Notes under the pieces: generated by a model
What the model was told of the DNA's origin: nothing
Database searches by the model: none
Seen by the model: only the letters and a program-made list of their open reading frames with translations
Program-made: the position numbers and the translations under genes
Assembly: GCA_964344155.1 (NCBI GenBank)
Contig: CAYFMG010000017.1
Span: 1-22,098, forward strand
Reading direction: 5' to 3'
DNA length: 22,098 nucleotides
DNA from: UBA6164 sp964344155
GTDB taxonomy: Bacteria; Patescibacteriota; Gracilibacteria; BD1-5; UBA6164
Shown: piece by piece, positions 9,610-19,100 of the stretch
How the letters are laid out: every line of letters begins with the position of its first letter
Position numbering within the stretch: position 1 is the stretch's first letter

Positions 9610-10287
9610 TTATTTATCTACTTTTCATGTCCATTTTTGCCGAATTCTTTCAAGGTATCCAAAGTTTACCATCATTATATCAAGTATTTTGTTATAATTT
9701 CTTCTTTGTCATTGATCATAAATTTTTTTCTCATCTTTTCTTACTTGCATTTTATTTAGCATAAGTACATTGAATGTTACTTTATCAAAAATATCCATTT
9801 TAACATCAACTAGTTCACGACAAGGTATTCACTGATCAGAAAAGTAATCCATAGCTGTATAAACATTTGTCTTTCAGTCTTCTAAACATGCTGATGTTTC
9901 TCAAACTATAGTAGTTCAACAAAGTTGCATATATTTAGAATAAAACTCTTTTCTTTTTTCATCTACATCATTTAATCAATCTATATAAGTTCAAGCTCTG
10001 TTTGCTCAAAAATATCTAGTTTTATTTTTTTCTAATTTTTCTATGTATTTATCCATATCCTTATCTAGCTCCTTGAACTCTTTATCTAAAACTATTTGAT
10101 AGGCAATTCTTTCTTTTGACTCACTTGTAATACAAACAAAATCCTCTATACTTTTTGCTGACATCCTCTCGTTTGCTTCTATACAGTCTTTTATTTCGGT
10201 TTCATACTTACATCATGCAAAAACAGCTGTTTCTATAAAAAACAGCATAAAAAATGAAAATATATATAATATTTTTTTATTTATCAT
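9610..10287 (-). CDS. Secreted or lipid-anchored cysteine-containing protein of unknown function
   Basis: The 225-residue protein starts with a basic, hydrophobic signal sequence (residues 1-24) ending V-F-A-G-C. Either signal peptidase I cuts after A24, or an imperfect lipobox makes C26 the lipidated residue. Six cysteines (about residues 26, 33, 50, and three between 110 and 150) suggest disulphide bonds and an extracytoplasmic location. The rest is helical and charged, with a lysine- and glutamate-rich stretch around residues 65-90. No family was recognised. It begins 4 bases after the 76-residue membrane-protein gene and ends 10 bases before rsmA, so it belongs to the heat-shock/rsmA operon. 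In-frame TGA codons hide it under code 11. Confidence 0.75.
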
Positions 10288-10291
10288 TATT

Positions 10292-10522
10292 TTACTTTTT
10301 ATTAAAAGTTTTTAAAACTCCAACTAAAACCTTACCAAAAACTCTATATCATTTTTTGGCTATTTTAGATCATTCTTTTTGTACGTTTTTTGTAACTTCT
10401 TTTCATTTATCTGTTTTAGATAAACCTATCATTGAAGCAACAGCTCAACCAATAATCAATCAAGTAATTAATTTATCAAATTTCTTGGCATGAGATTCTT
10501 GCTTTTTCTTTCTAAAAAACAT
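10292..10522 (-). CDS. Small single-span membrane protein (YtxH-like)
   Basis: The 76-residue protein has a basic N-terminus (F-F-R-K-K-K), one hydrophobic segment at about residues 19-34 rich in glycine and alanine, then a lysine-rich amphipathic tail. This architecture resembles the YtxH/YtxH-like small stress proteins, but the match is only of shape and composition. It lies 21 bases after the small heat-shock gene and 4 bases before the secreted-protein gene, so a role in envelope stress is possible. Five of its glycines are TGA. Confidence 0.65.
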
Positions 10523-10543
10523 TTTTATTGTTATTTAATAAAA

Positions 10544-10969
10544 CTACATCTCTATTCTGTCTATTTTTATATTTTGAGATGCAAATTGTAGTTTTTGTAT
10601 AGTAATTATAAGTAAATTATTCTCCAAACTTGCTTTTATACTATCAAAATCTAAGTTTTCTGGTAAAATAATATTTCTTGAAAAATCTCACCAAAAACAC
10701 TCATTATTTCTTATTTTTATATCTTCTGCATAGATTTCTGGTTTTGCTCTGTGTCATTTAATAGTTAACACACTTTTATTAAAAGATAGATCTATATCTT
10801 CTAGTTCAATTCCCGCTATAGGAGCCAAAATAATCAATTCATAAGGTGTCTCTAAAATATCAACTGCTACTTGTCAATCTTTCTCTTTTTTTAGTTTTTT
10901 ATCTAAATCAATTTCATCATCCAATTCTTTTACTCCCTTTTTAGAAGTGACTCAAAATAGTTTAAACAT
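10544..10969 (-). CDS. Small heat-shock protein-like (Hsp20/alpha-crystallin domain)
   Basis: The 141-residue protein has a short charged N-terminal arm, then an alpha-crystallin-like beta sandwich at residues 34-130: D-I-L-E-T-P-Y-E-L-I-I-L-A-P-I-A-G-I followed by L-S-F-N-K-S-V-L-T-I-K-G. The end has the typical R-N-I-I-L-P-E-N-L-D and N-N-L-L-I-I-T-I strands. Such proteins form oligomers that hold unfolded clients. The C-terminal I-x-I/V anchor is weak (K-I-D-R-I-E-M). It is the first gene of a four-gene minus-strand operon and is divergent from pilC, sharing overlapping promoter elements with it. Confidence 0.75.
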
Positions 10970-11007
10970 AAGCTTAATAATCAAAAAGTAATAATTTTCT
11001 CACTTTT

Positions 11008-11034
11008 ATTATAACTTTTTTTGAAAAAATTCAA
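11008..11034 (-). promoter_or_regulatory. Promoter of the hsp20-rsmA operon
   Basis: The minus-strand -35 TTGAAT (11029-11034) and -10 TATAAT (11008-11013) have a 15-base spacer. The -35 box is one arm of the palindrome TTGAA-AAAA-TTCAA (11021-11034), whose other arm is the -35 box of the divergent pilC promoter. Confidence 0.5.
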
Positions 11035-11049
11035 GAAAAATGATAAAAT
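11021..11049 (+). promoter_or_regulatory. Promoter of the pilC-like gene
   Basis: TTGAAA (11021-11026) and TAAAAT (11044-11049) have a 17-base spacer and a TGA just before the -10 box. It overlaps the divergent operon promoter through a shared palindrome. An AGAGGA ribosome-binding site (11082-11087), unusual in this window, precedes the pilC ATG. Confidence 0.6.
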
Positions 11050-11090
11050 AAATATATAAAAAATTAAAAATTTATATTTATAGAGGATTA

Positions 11091-12215
11091 ATGCAAAAAT
11101 ATATAGAAAATTTTAAGATTTTTATAGAAAAAATTAAAGAAAAACAAAATACTATTACAAGTATAAGCTCAAAAGAAAAAATAAATCTTTTGGAGCAATT
11201 ATCTAATTTGTTAAATTCTTGAATTCCTCTAATAAATAGTTTCAAAATCATAATGTATCAAACAAAAGATAAAAGATACAAAAAACTAATATCTAGTTTT
11301 ATAGAATGATTAAATAAATGAGATAATTTAAAATGAGTTTTTTCAAAGTATAGAAAAATTTTTAATACTTTTGATCTTTCTATAATAGAGATGTGAGAAG
11401 TTACTTGAAAACTTTGAGATTCAATAGAGACTATAAAAATAAAAGAGGAAAAAAGTCGTGAATTAAAAACAAAGATTATCTGAGCTTTGATTTACCCTAT
11501 AGTTATAATAGCCTTATCGATAATTATGATTTTGGTTTTTATGATATATGTTATACCAAAAATAACAGATATGTATAAAGACGCAAAAGTAAATCTTCCT
11601 GAGCTTACTCAGAATGTTATAAATATGTCTAATTTCTTACAAAGAAATATTTATGAAATAGTATTATGAATAATAATTTTTATTATTATATTTATAGTTT
11701 TCAAAACTCATAGTAAAACAAAAATATATTATGATAAAGCTATTTTAAGGCTTCCTATATTTGGTCCACTAATCAAGAAAAAGATTCTGAGTTTGTTTAC
11801 TTCTAGTTTATCTATACTTTTAAGTAGTGGAGTTATTATAAACAAATCTTTGGATATAAGTTCTAGAGCTTTAGAAAATGATTATTATGAAAAAGAATTA
11901 ATAAAAGTAACAAATAGTGTATCTAGATGAACTTCTCTTAGTCAATGTATGTGAATTGATGATATACAATCATGAAAAGAAAACTTTCTGTTTCCTATAG
12001 AACTAGCTTCAGTTGTAAAAATCTGAGAAGAAACATGAAGATCAGCTGAGCTTTTAAAAAAGATTTCTGTTAAATACAACAAACAAATAGATGATATAGT
12101 AAAAAACCTACAAACCGCTATCGAACCTGTAGTTATTGTATTTGTATGACTAATAATCTGAACACTTATCATGGCTATATTACTACCTTTCTTTAATATG
12201 GTTAATGTTATATAA
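11091..12215 (+). CDS. pilC: Type IV pilus / type II secretion inner-membrane platform protein (PilC/GspF family)
   Basis: The 374-residue integral membrane protein anchors the pilus assembly ATPases and organises pilin insertion. Two tandem T2SSF domains are visible at about residues 25-150 and 225-350, each with the helical G-x-P-L/I-x-x-S/L and G-E-x-T/G-x-L-x-x-x patterns. Three hydrophobic spans lie near residues 125-155, 185-205 and 345-368, and the C-terminus ends in P-F-F-N-M, as in the family. It is slightly shorter than the usual 400 residues. No pilB, pilT or pilD lies nearby, but pilin-like genes at both window edges provide possible substrates. An AGAGGA sequence 4 bases before the ATG supports the start. 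Confidence 0.93.
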
Positions 12216-12247
12216 AAAAGATGAATTATAAAAATAATTCATCTTTT
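12216..12247. terminator. Bidirectional terminator between pilC and the pseudouridine synthase gene
   Basis: A 13-base perfect stem (12216-12228 with 12235-12247) and a six-base loop, with A and T runs on either side. The stop codon of the minus-strand gene (12226-12228) is inside the stem and the pilC stop (12213-12215) abuts it. Confidence 0.8.
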
Positions 12248-13161
12248 ATTATCCCCTTCATATCATCCTTCAACTCAGCTTTAAAATTTATATTTTTAGC
12301 ATATAATTTTAGATCAAGTTGCCATGCATGAAGAGCTTGCCTATGAAGCTGAAACCTTGTTGCTACTTCTTTATTAACTCTATTATTTCAATAAGTTTTA
12401 TCTCAAATAATAGGAAATCAGATACTAGACATATGAACTCTTATTTGATGAGTTCTACCTGTTTCTATCTTTATTTTTACTAAACTATATTTATTATCTA
12501 TATAATCCAGTACCTCTCCATAAGTAATAGCTATTTTTGGATTTACAGGATTTTTTGTTGTCATTTTTAATCTATCATTTGGATCTCTTCATATATATGA
12601 TTCTATTTTAAACTCTCTGTCTTTTACTTTTCAAAAAACTATAGCTAGATAATACTTATCTATTTCTCTATTTTTGATTATATCTGATAGATAATTCATC
12701 ATAGAATCACTCTTAGCTATCATTATAACTCATGATGTATCTTTATCTAGCCTATGAACTATACCTGGTCTTTCAACACCTCAAATACTTGGTAGATTAT
12801 CTTTGCAATGCTCTAGTACTCAATTAACAAGAGTATTTGTATTTCAGTTTTCTCAAGGTACAGGATGAACATTTATTCAAGCATTCTTATTTAAAACTAG
12901 TATTTCTTTATCTTCATAAATAATATCAAGATCCATTTTTTCAGGTCTTATTTCATCTAGTTTTTCTATAACAATTTCTATTTGTATTTCATCTTTGTTT
13001 TTAATTTTTAGATTTTTAGATATTTTTTCTCAGTTTACAGATACTTGTCACCTATCTATCATTTTTTGGATATAACTTCTTGAAAACTCAGTAAAAAGAG
13101 CAGATAAATACATATCCACCCTTTTTTGTTTTTCAGTTAATACACAAAAATTATATTTCAT
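12226..13161 (-). CDS. RluD/RluA-family 23S rRNA pseudouridine synthase
   Basis: The 311-residue enzyme isomerises uridine to pseudouridine in large-subunit rRNA. Residues 12-65 form an S4 RNA-binding domain (K-R-V-D-M-Y-L-S, then R-G-Q-V-S-V-N-G). The catalytic domain shows the invariant R-P-G-I-V-H-R-L-D-K-D-T-S-G with catalytic D139; the final glycine is a TGA codon. A later G-R-T-H-Q-I-R-V-H motif is also typical. S4 plus this catalytic domain fits RluD or RluC/RluB-like members, and I do not separate them. It starts 2 bases after the small acidic-protein gene, so the two form one transcript. Its stop codon is inside the terminator hairpin shared with pilC. Confidence 0.92.
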
Positions 13162-13163
13162 TT

Positions 13164-13562
13164 TTATAGTCCTAAATTAGCTTTTATATCATCTATTTTT
13201 TCTTGATTTTCTTCTTCCTTACCTTTATTTTCTTCTTCTGATTTATATAAGTCTCATAACTCTGTCCATTCTTTTTGTTGTTTTACTACCAATTTTTTGA
13301 TATCATCTGGGTGTTCTTGAGTTAAGTCTCTAAATTTATCTCTTTCTTCTGTAAATACTTTTGTTAATTCATCAAACTGAAATTGAGAAAGTGTTGGTAC
13401 AGCATCAACTACTCTCTTTTTTTCCATAGTATTTAAAGATAAACTATGTTTTAATAGGTCTAGAAAATTTTCAGGATCTACTTCAACTGAATCTGAGTGT
13501 TTTTTTAACAACTCTAGTATCAAAGAATCTACTTCCTGTACTGAAATTTGTATATCTGCCAT
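13164..13562 (-). CDS. Small acidic protein of unknown function, upstream of the pseudouridine synthase gene
   Basis: The 132-residue soluble protein is predicted to be mostly helical: residues 1-100 contain regularly spaced hydrophobic residues with many acidic and lysine residues, and the last 30 are almost entirely E, K, D and N. No signal peptide, membrane span or known motif is seen. Under code 11 it stops at an internal TGA after residue 102; code 25 adds 30 residues to a TAA just before the next gene. The 2-base gap to the pseudouridine synthase gene implies translational coupling and perhaps a role in ribosome work, which is only inferred. Confidence 0.8.
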
Positions 13563-13596
13563 AATTTTTTATTGAAAATATTAAATTTATGGCTAC

Positions 13597-13623
13597 ATTA
13601 TACACATATTTTATATATATCAA
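13597..13623 (-). promoter_or_regulatory. Promoter of the acidic protein / pseudouridine synthase operon
   Basis: The minus-strand TATAAT (13597-13602) is preceded by TGTG, an extended -10 pattern, and TTGATA (13618-13623) lies 15 bases upstream. The divergent recO-like gene starts 15 bases beyond it. Confidence 0.5.
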
Positions 13624-13638
13624 TATTTTTTATAAAAA

Positions 13639-14187
13639 ATGTCTATCTTTAAAACAAAGTGAATAATACTCAAAATAGATAAATTGAAGCCCCAGGAATT
13701 TTTATATACTATTTTTACAAAGGATTACTGAAAAATAAAATGTAATAAAAAACTTAGTAAAAAAGAAAAAACTCTTGATTTATGATATCTAATAAACTTT
13801 GAGATTTCAACAAAACAAAACTCTAATATTCATAATACAAGAAACATAAAAATAAGTTCTGAATATGACTTATCAAATAAAACTTTTAAAGAGATGAATC
13901 TTTATCTAGAGATTTTGGCAAATATACTAAAACAAACTCCCGAATGAAATCCTATTTATGAACTTTTTGAATTACTTGAACTACTTAATTCTTATAATAA
14001 TATAGATGAATTAAAATTACTTTTGATAAAATTAAAGGTTACTTCTATTTTTTGAGAACTATGAGATGATCATAGTGATCCAACTATTTCAAAAATATTA
14101 AAATTTATACATAATAATAAAACTGACAGAATTTTAAAATTAACGGGTATTGATGATAAAATAAAAATAAAACTAGAAAAACTCTAG
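13639..14187 (+). CDS. recO: RecO-like DNA repair protein, reduced form
   Basis: The 182-residue protein begins K-T-K-G-I-I-L-K, then F-L-Y-T-I-F-T-K-D-Y-G-K-I-K, which is the RecO oligonucleotide-binding-fold pattern. The middle is the helical domain (Y-L-E-I-L-A-N-I-L at about residues 93-101, then N-P-I-Y-E-L-F-E-L-L-E-L-L, and a leucine-rich L-L-L-I-K-L-K-V segment). RecO helps RecR load RecA at single-strand gaps. This copy is shorter than the usual 230-250 residues and lacks the zinc-binding cysteines and the C-terminal portion of many homologues. Its stop codon lies inside the terminator it shares with dnaJ. The call rests on the N-terminal motif and layout. Confidence 0.7.
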
Positions 14188-14196
14188 TTTTATTTT
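14164..14196. terminator. Bidirectional terminator between the recO-like gene and dnaJ
   Basis: A 13-base perfect stem (14164-14176 with 14184-14196) and a seven-base loop, flanked by T and A runs. The recO-like stop codon (14185-14187) is in the 3' arm and the dnaJ stop (14198-14200) follows immediately. Confidence 0.8.
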
Positions 14197-14197
14197 T

Positions 14198-14884
14198 TTA
14201 ATACCCTATATTTTCCCTAATCCTTTCAAGCATACTCATATCTACATCACTTATATTTTTTGGCATAAGTGCTTCTACTTTTACTATCAGATTACCTTCT
14301 TTCCCTGGTTCTTTTTTACCGAATCATTTCACTCTAAATTTAGATCATGGTTTTGTTGAAGCTGGTATTTTTAGTTTTGCTGTATTTCAATATACTCACT
14401 TAACTTCTATTTTACAACCAAGTATCAAATCAAAAATTGGTACTTCATATGTTTTTTCAAAATCTAGTGTTTCTGGCTTTTTTTGTTCTTGTCTAGCATA
14501 ATTTGTACTAGTTCTTCTTCCTCATCCAGCTCAACCAAATAAATCTTCAAAATTAAAAGTTGCTCATCAGCTTTGAGCTCATCACATTCCTCAAAATATA
14601 TCCTCAAATCCTCAGAATCATCCACTAGAATATGCTTGTCATCATCCTCAAAATGGATTTCATGCTCATCATGTTTTACCAAACATGTCATATTGTTTCT
14701 TCTTTCCTGGATCAGATAGTGTATCATATGCCTGATTTACTTCTTTAAACTTTTGCTCAGCTGTTTTATCTCCTTTATTTCTATCTGGATGATATTTCAT
14801 TGCTTGTTTTCTATATGCTTTTTTGATATCAGCCTCACTAGCTGTTTTATCTACTCAAAGTATATCATAAAAATTATTTGACAT
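14198..14884 (-). CDS. dnaJ: Short DnaJ-type co-chaperone without the zinc finger
   Basis: The 228-residue Hsp40 stimulates the ATPase of DnaK through its J domain (residues 4-70) with the H32-P33-D34 motif. A glycine-rich G/F region (about 72-130) follows, in which most glycines are TGA codons; under code 11 this region appears only as an unrelated frame. The C-terminal part (about 138-228) matches one substrate-binding beta domain, with L-K-I-P-A-S-T-K-P-G and a G-N-L-I-V-K-V-E strand. The four C-x-x-C zinc repeats and one of the two C-terminal domains of full-length DnaJ are missing, so it is shorter than both DnaJ and CbpA. No grpE or dnaK lies in the window. Confidence 0.9.
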
Positions 14885-14934
14885 CTTTTATTTTTCTTTT
14901 AAAATATATAAAATATTTTTAATCAACTATTATT

Positions 14935-15375
14935 ATGAAAAAAATTACGAATCTGATTATATTCTTTAGTTTAATTTTTTCAAGCTTATCTACTACTTTT
15001 GCTGAGGAGTGATATATAGAAAAGGTTTTAAATCTAAATTTTGCAAAGCAGGAGTATAGTATAAATCTAGAAAAAATAGAATATGTTAATTTTTCTACTA
15101 GTTATAATAAGAGAATGTATGATAATATTAAAAAGGCTAATAATACTTTAAAGGATTCTTTTATTGCTAAGTATAAAAGTTGAGAATATGAGTACTACCA
15201 GATAAATGGTATTATCAAAAACTACAGCAATTTCATATACCACACAAACAACTTATTTTATTTTTTAAAGATAAGGGAACGTGGGTGTGATTACAAAGAG
15301 TTAGATACTGCTATAATTAGGAGTTATACAAATATGAAATCTAGTTTTACAAAAGTTAGAAATATAGTGAAGTAA
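14935..15375 (+). CDS. Secreted protein of unknown function
   Basis: The 146-residue protein has a clear N-terminal signal sequence: K-K basic start, a hydrophobic stretch (residues 6-20) and a T-F-A-E cleavage site near residue 23. The mature part is rich in tyrosine, asparagine and lysine and looks helical. It contains one cysteine (R-G-C-D-Y), so no internal disulphide is possible. No family was recognised. It is a single gene, divergent from dnaJ with 50 bases between them, and ends at a GC-rich terminator. Only two in-frame TGA codons are used. Confidence 0.8.
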
Positions 15376-15380
15376 AAAAA

Positions 15381-15415
15381 TTCCCCTTCCAAAATAGTTG
15401 GAGGGGGGATTTTTT
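15381..15415 (+). terminator. Terminator of the secreted-protein gene
   Basis: A 12-base stem (15381-15392 with 15398-15409), including two G-U pairs, has a five-base loop and a run of six Ts. Unlike the other AT-rich terminators here, its core is C and G rich. The toxin gene on the other strand ends just beyond it (15417). Confidence 0.75.
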
Positions 15416-15416
15416 A

Positions 15417-15749
15417 CTAGAAAAACTCTATTTTATTTATTAATCTTAATTTATTAGTAACTTTTTCTTTATAATATACATTTAATTTAATATTTCATAT
15501 ACTTATTATTGTTGAGTATATATTTTTTTTCATCTCTTTTTTTCAAACTATATTTTCCTTTAATTTTTCTTCAATACCATCAAATATTTCTTTTTTAAAT
15601 CTTTTTGAATTATTTATATAATTTTCTCTAATTAGATCTTCATAATAAAGTCACGTATCAGTGAATGTTTCTAAGTATTTATTTTTATAATTATTTATAA
15701 ATTTTTCTATTATATTTTCTGTTTGTTTACTAAATTTTATTTTATACAT
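15417..15749 (-). CDS. Probable RelE/ParE-type toxin
   Basis: The 110-residue basic protein starts M-Y-K-I-K-F-S and ends with strand-like L-N-V-Y-Y-K-E-K followed by L-R-L-I-N-K-I-E-F-F, the general pattern of the RelE/ParE fold (small, lysine-rich, C-terminal beta hairpin). RelE types cut ribosome-bound mRNA and ParE types target gyrase; I cannot tell which. Its ATG overlaps the last codons of the upstream small gene by 8 bases, the usual coupling of an antitoxin-toxin pair. Similarity is remote and rests on size, charge, gene order and end motif. No active-site residue can be assigned with confidence. Confidence 0.5.
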
Positions 15750-15900
15750 AAGTTACTTCTTTATTAGCTACTTTTTTACTTTCTTGTTTTTTTCTAAGTT
15801 CAACAATTAAATCATCTGCACTTTCTTTTATATAATTATCTAAATGAGAATCTAATTCTTCCCTTGAATAATATACTTCTCAATCTATTATTTCTGTCAT
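15742..15900 (-). CDS. Probable antitoxin of the RelE/ParE-type pair
   Basis: The 52-residue acidic-to-neutral helical protein has the composition of small antitoxins: an acidic first half (E-E-L-D-S-H-L-D) and a lysine-rich C-terminal part (R-K-K-Q-E-S-K-K). It overlaps the next gene by 8 bases, the tight coupling expected for an antitoxin. No ribbon-helix-helix or other DNA-binding domain is obvious. It lies downstream of a REP-like palindrome. One glycine is a TGA codon. Confidence 0.5.
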
Positions 15901-15963
15901 ATTCTTATATTATTAATAACTAATTTTCTCTATTATATTTATTTACCAAATTTTTGCAAAAAA

Positions 15964-16037
15964 AACTCCCCCTTTCGCTACCGCTCTTTCCCCCTCATTG
16001 AGGGGGAGAAAACTATAGAATTAAAGTAGGGGGAGTT
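15964..16037. repeat. REP-like palindromic element (divergent copy)
   Basis: A perfect 9-base outer inverted repeat (AACTCCCCC at 15964-15972, GGGGGAGTT at 16029-16037) encloses a C-rich arm and a 9-base inner palindrome (15989-15997 with 15999-16007). The layout and the CCCCCTTTCnCTnC spacing match the element at 19164-19226, although the sequence has diverged. It lies between the toxin-antitoxin pair and the large pilin-like gene. Confidence 0.75.
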
Positions 16038-16046
16038 ATATTTCAA

Positions 16047-16060
16047 AGAGCTAAAGCTCT
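16047..16060 (-). terminator. Small hairpin, possible weak terminator of the large pilin-like gene
   Basis: A 6-base stem AGAGCT / AGCTCT separated by two bases lies about 65 bases downstream of the pilin-like stop codon, followed on the minus strand by three Ts only. The distance and short T run make it uncertain; the adjoining REP-like palindrome could do the same job. Confidence 0.3.
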
Positions 16061-16125
16061 CTGTTGATAGTTATTTTATATAAGTAATTATATAATATAC
16101 TATATAACTAACCATATAAAACTAA

Positions 16126-19100
16126 TTATTCTGCTATTGCATAATAGATATATGTTCATCATGATGTATTTATATGATTAAGGCTTCATTTTGGTTGAAA
16201 ACCATTTGATAAAAAGTCAATTTCTAAACCTGAATAAGTTCATTCTGCCTGAGATACACTTGGGTGAAGGTATCTTATAGCTGGATTACTAGGATCTCTT
16301 TTTGTATCAAATACTGTCCAATCTTGATTTCAACTAACCCATTTTACTAATACATATGCTGGTTTAAAACCTAAATCAATTACTGGTCAATTACTACTTC
16401 AATTACCAGTATAACTACCTATCTTACTATACCCTGGTACAGAATGGAATGCGTAGGCTATATTTCATTGTGTATAGTTTTCATTATTATAACCATTTGT
16501 AATACTAAAAGTAGAAGAGTTTGGTTTTACTCATTGCCACCATGTATTTGATCATGTAGCCACGGCATTAGAACTATTTAACCATAATAAATTTGTTTCT
16601 GGTGTACTTGATGTATTTGAATGATAAGCCATCCATCAACCTACACCTAATCATTTAGTTAATATTAATTCAGGTGATTTATTTAACCCATGTCAAATAG
16701 TAACACCTCAAGTACTTCCATTTCAAGTCCATTTTATTACACTAAACCCTGAAGTTAGATTTACACTTACTTGTGATGTTATTATTCAGTCTGTATTCGT
16801 AACAGCAGCTCATCCTGCCTTCCAGTTCCATGCTACGTAAGGTCTTCATAATTGATTTGTATGATAATTTTTTTGAGTATTATTATTATTTAAAGTAAAT
16901 CAATTTGCATTAAAACTATATAATTCATCATTCCATCAGCTTGTAGTTGATTCTGAACCTGTATCATCTGACCGTAACATTTTATTTCATCATCTTACTG
17001 AATCAAATAATGCATTACTATAACCAATATTTCTTACTTTTGTCCATACAAAATCTGGCTTAAAATTTAATCATGTAATATCATTTTTAGAATCTGTTCA
17101 TGTCCGAGTAACTGTATTAAAATGATCACTTGGTTGTTCTGTTCCGTATACAAATGGTAGCTCTGTATTTGGATCAGATAGTCATTCTGCATATAGTTGT
17201 GTTACCTCTGTTTGTGAAAGTTCAGTTTTATATAATCTTGCATTATCTATAGTTCATTGAAAATTTCAGTAATCTCAAGTTCCTACACCATGACCAAGTA
17301 AAATAAATAAACTTCAATGATCAATAAGAGGATCATTTGCTGAATTTGATTGAGTTACTACATACTCTTCTTTACCATTTATATACAATTTAATAGTATT
17401 TGTTTGTCATGCTCATATACTTGATAAAGAAATTGCTATATGATTAAGTCAACTAGGTAAATCTACTGTATAATTAGGTGTATTTGCACGATGGAATACC
17501 AAAGAAGTATTATTAGCAAGTATAGAAATTATACCATTTTGATCTCAAAAAACTTGTTTTAGATTTGTATTTTGAGGATTAATCCATGCTGAGAATGTCA
17601 TCGCTGTAGTTACTGTTTCAGGAGCAAATAAATCTCTCCATTTTGCATTTGTCGCTATATGATCATCCACTCAATCAAAGCTACCCGCATTACCTCAATT
17701 TATTCATGTAGTCTGAGTAACTCATCAATTATTAGTACCACCATGATTACCTGTATTATCTTTACCTAAATCAGTAGAGTCTTCAAATAAGTACTCTGCT
17801 ACTAGACCTGTTGTTGGTACAGACCAGTTACACTTACTTCAATCTGAAGTATAATTTGTATTACATGTCCATGTACAGTTTGATGGTGTTGACCATCCAT
17901 TTGACCATGTAATAGTTACATTAGCTATTGTTTCTGTTGAATTTGATGGATTATTTCATGTCATACATGGTACCGATTTTGTATCACTTGTACATACCCC
18001 ACTTTCATCATGATAACCTGTATTACATGATAAACTTGTCGTACTTGATATATCTTCTAGTGTTCCGTTATTACATCTATATGTATCTGTTATCATTGTT
18101 GTTGACTCTGTTGTAACTGTACCTGTACTTGTGTGTGAGGTTGTTTGTAGGTGTGATAGTTGTGGTATTGCGTGTCCATCTTGTGTTGTTGCTAAACATC
18201 ATGTATAGGTAACTGCTGTTGTTGCTATACTTATACTATCACTTGTTAAACTTTTCTTTGATCAGTAAATTACTGCTCTTGTTACACTCTCTTGTTGTGT
18301 TGCATCACTTGGATCTAGATTAGCTAGTCTTGAGATACTTGAATCTGCTACTATATCTGTTCAAGTATAAGCATTTTTTAGTTTTGTTAGTAATGCTTGT
18401 TGTTTTGTTGTATCTGTTGCTAGGTCATTTAGATCTCATGAATATAGTACAAAATCTGATGAGTTTACTAGGTTTGGACTTGTTGTTTCTCATAGATGTT
18501 TGTATGTTCCATTGTTTGAATAGTTTGATGGTAGGTTTCTATATCCATCATATGCTAGCTTATCATTAGTTATTATATCTAATAAATCTGTTCACGTGCT
18601 TGTGATTATACTTGGTACTGCTAGTACGTGTGTTGTTCATGATGCTTGTACCTTAATTATTTCTCCGTTATAGTTCCCTATTATTCTTAGCATTCATTCT
18701 TTGTCTGCTGCATTTAGTGTATCTGTATTTAATGTAGTATATTCATCTGTTTCCATTACTCATGATAGTTGGTACTCTTTTTTTGTATTTGTTACTGAGT
18801 ATCCGTAGTTTATTTCTGTTAATGGGTCTAGTGGTAGTTTATCTAGTTTGTCCACACTTTGAAACGCTATTTGTCCAAAGTCTCATTGTGTCCATACTGT
18901 TGATCCACTATATGTGATTGATGTTGTCCCATCTGGATCTGGGTATTTTGCTGCTTCTATTTGAAACAGTTCTAGTCATGTCTTCATTCTACTCATATCT
19001 GAGATTCTTACTGAGTCTCTTGAGGTCTTTGTGTAGTTTTGCATACTTATAAATGCAATAGTTCCCAAGATAATCAGGATACTTATCACAACTATTAATT

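Noticed and set aside
10254..10493. Plus-strand open frame over the small membrane-protein gene
   Set aside because: It is antisense to a better-supported minus-strand operon with tight gene spacing.
14464..14727. Minus-strand 87-codon acidic open frame
   Set aside because: It is an out-of-frame shadow of the DnaJ glycine-rich region, which is closed only by TGA under code 11; the J-domain frame continues through.
17928..18569. Plus-strand open frames encoding leucine- and tyrosine-rich peptides
   Set aside because: They are antisense shadows of the large pilin-headed gene, with no promoter or recognisable product.
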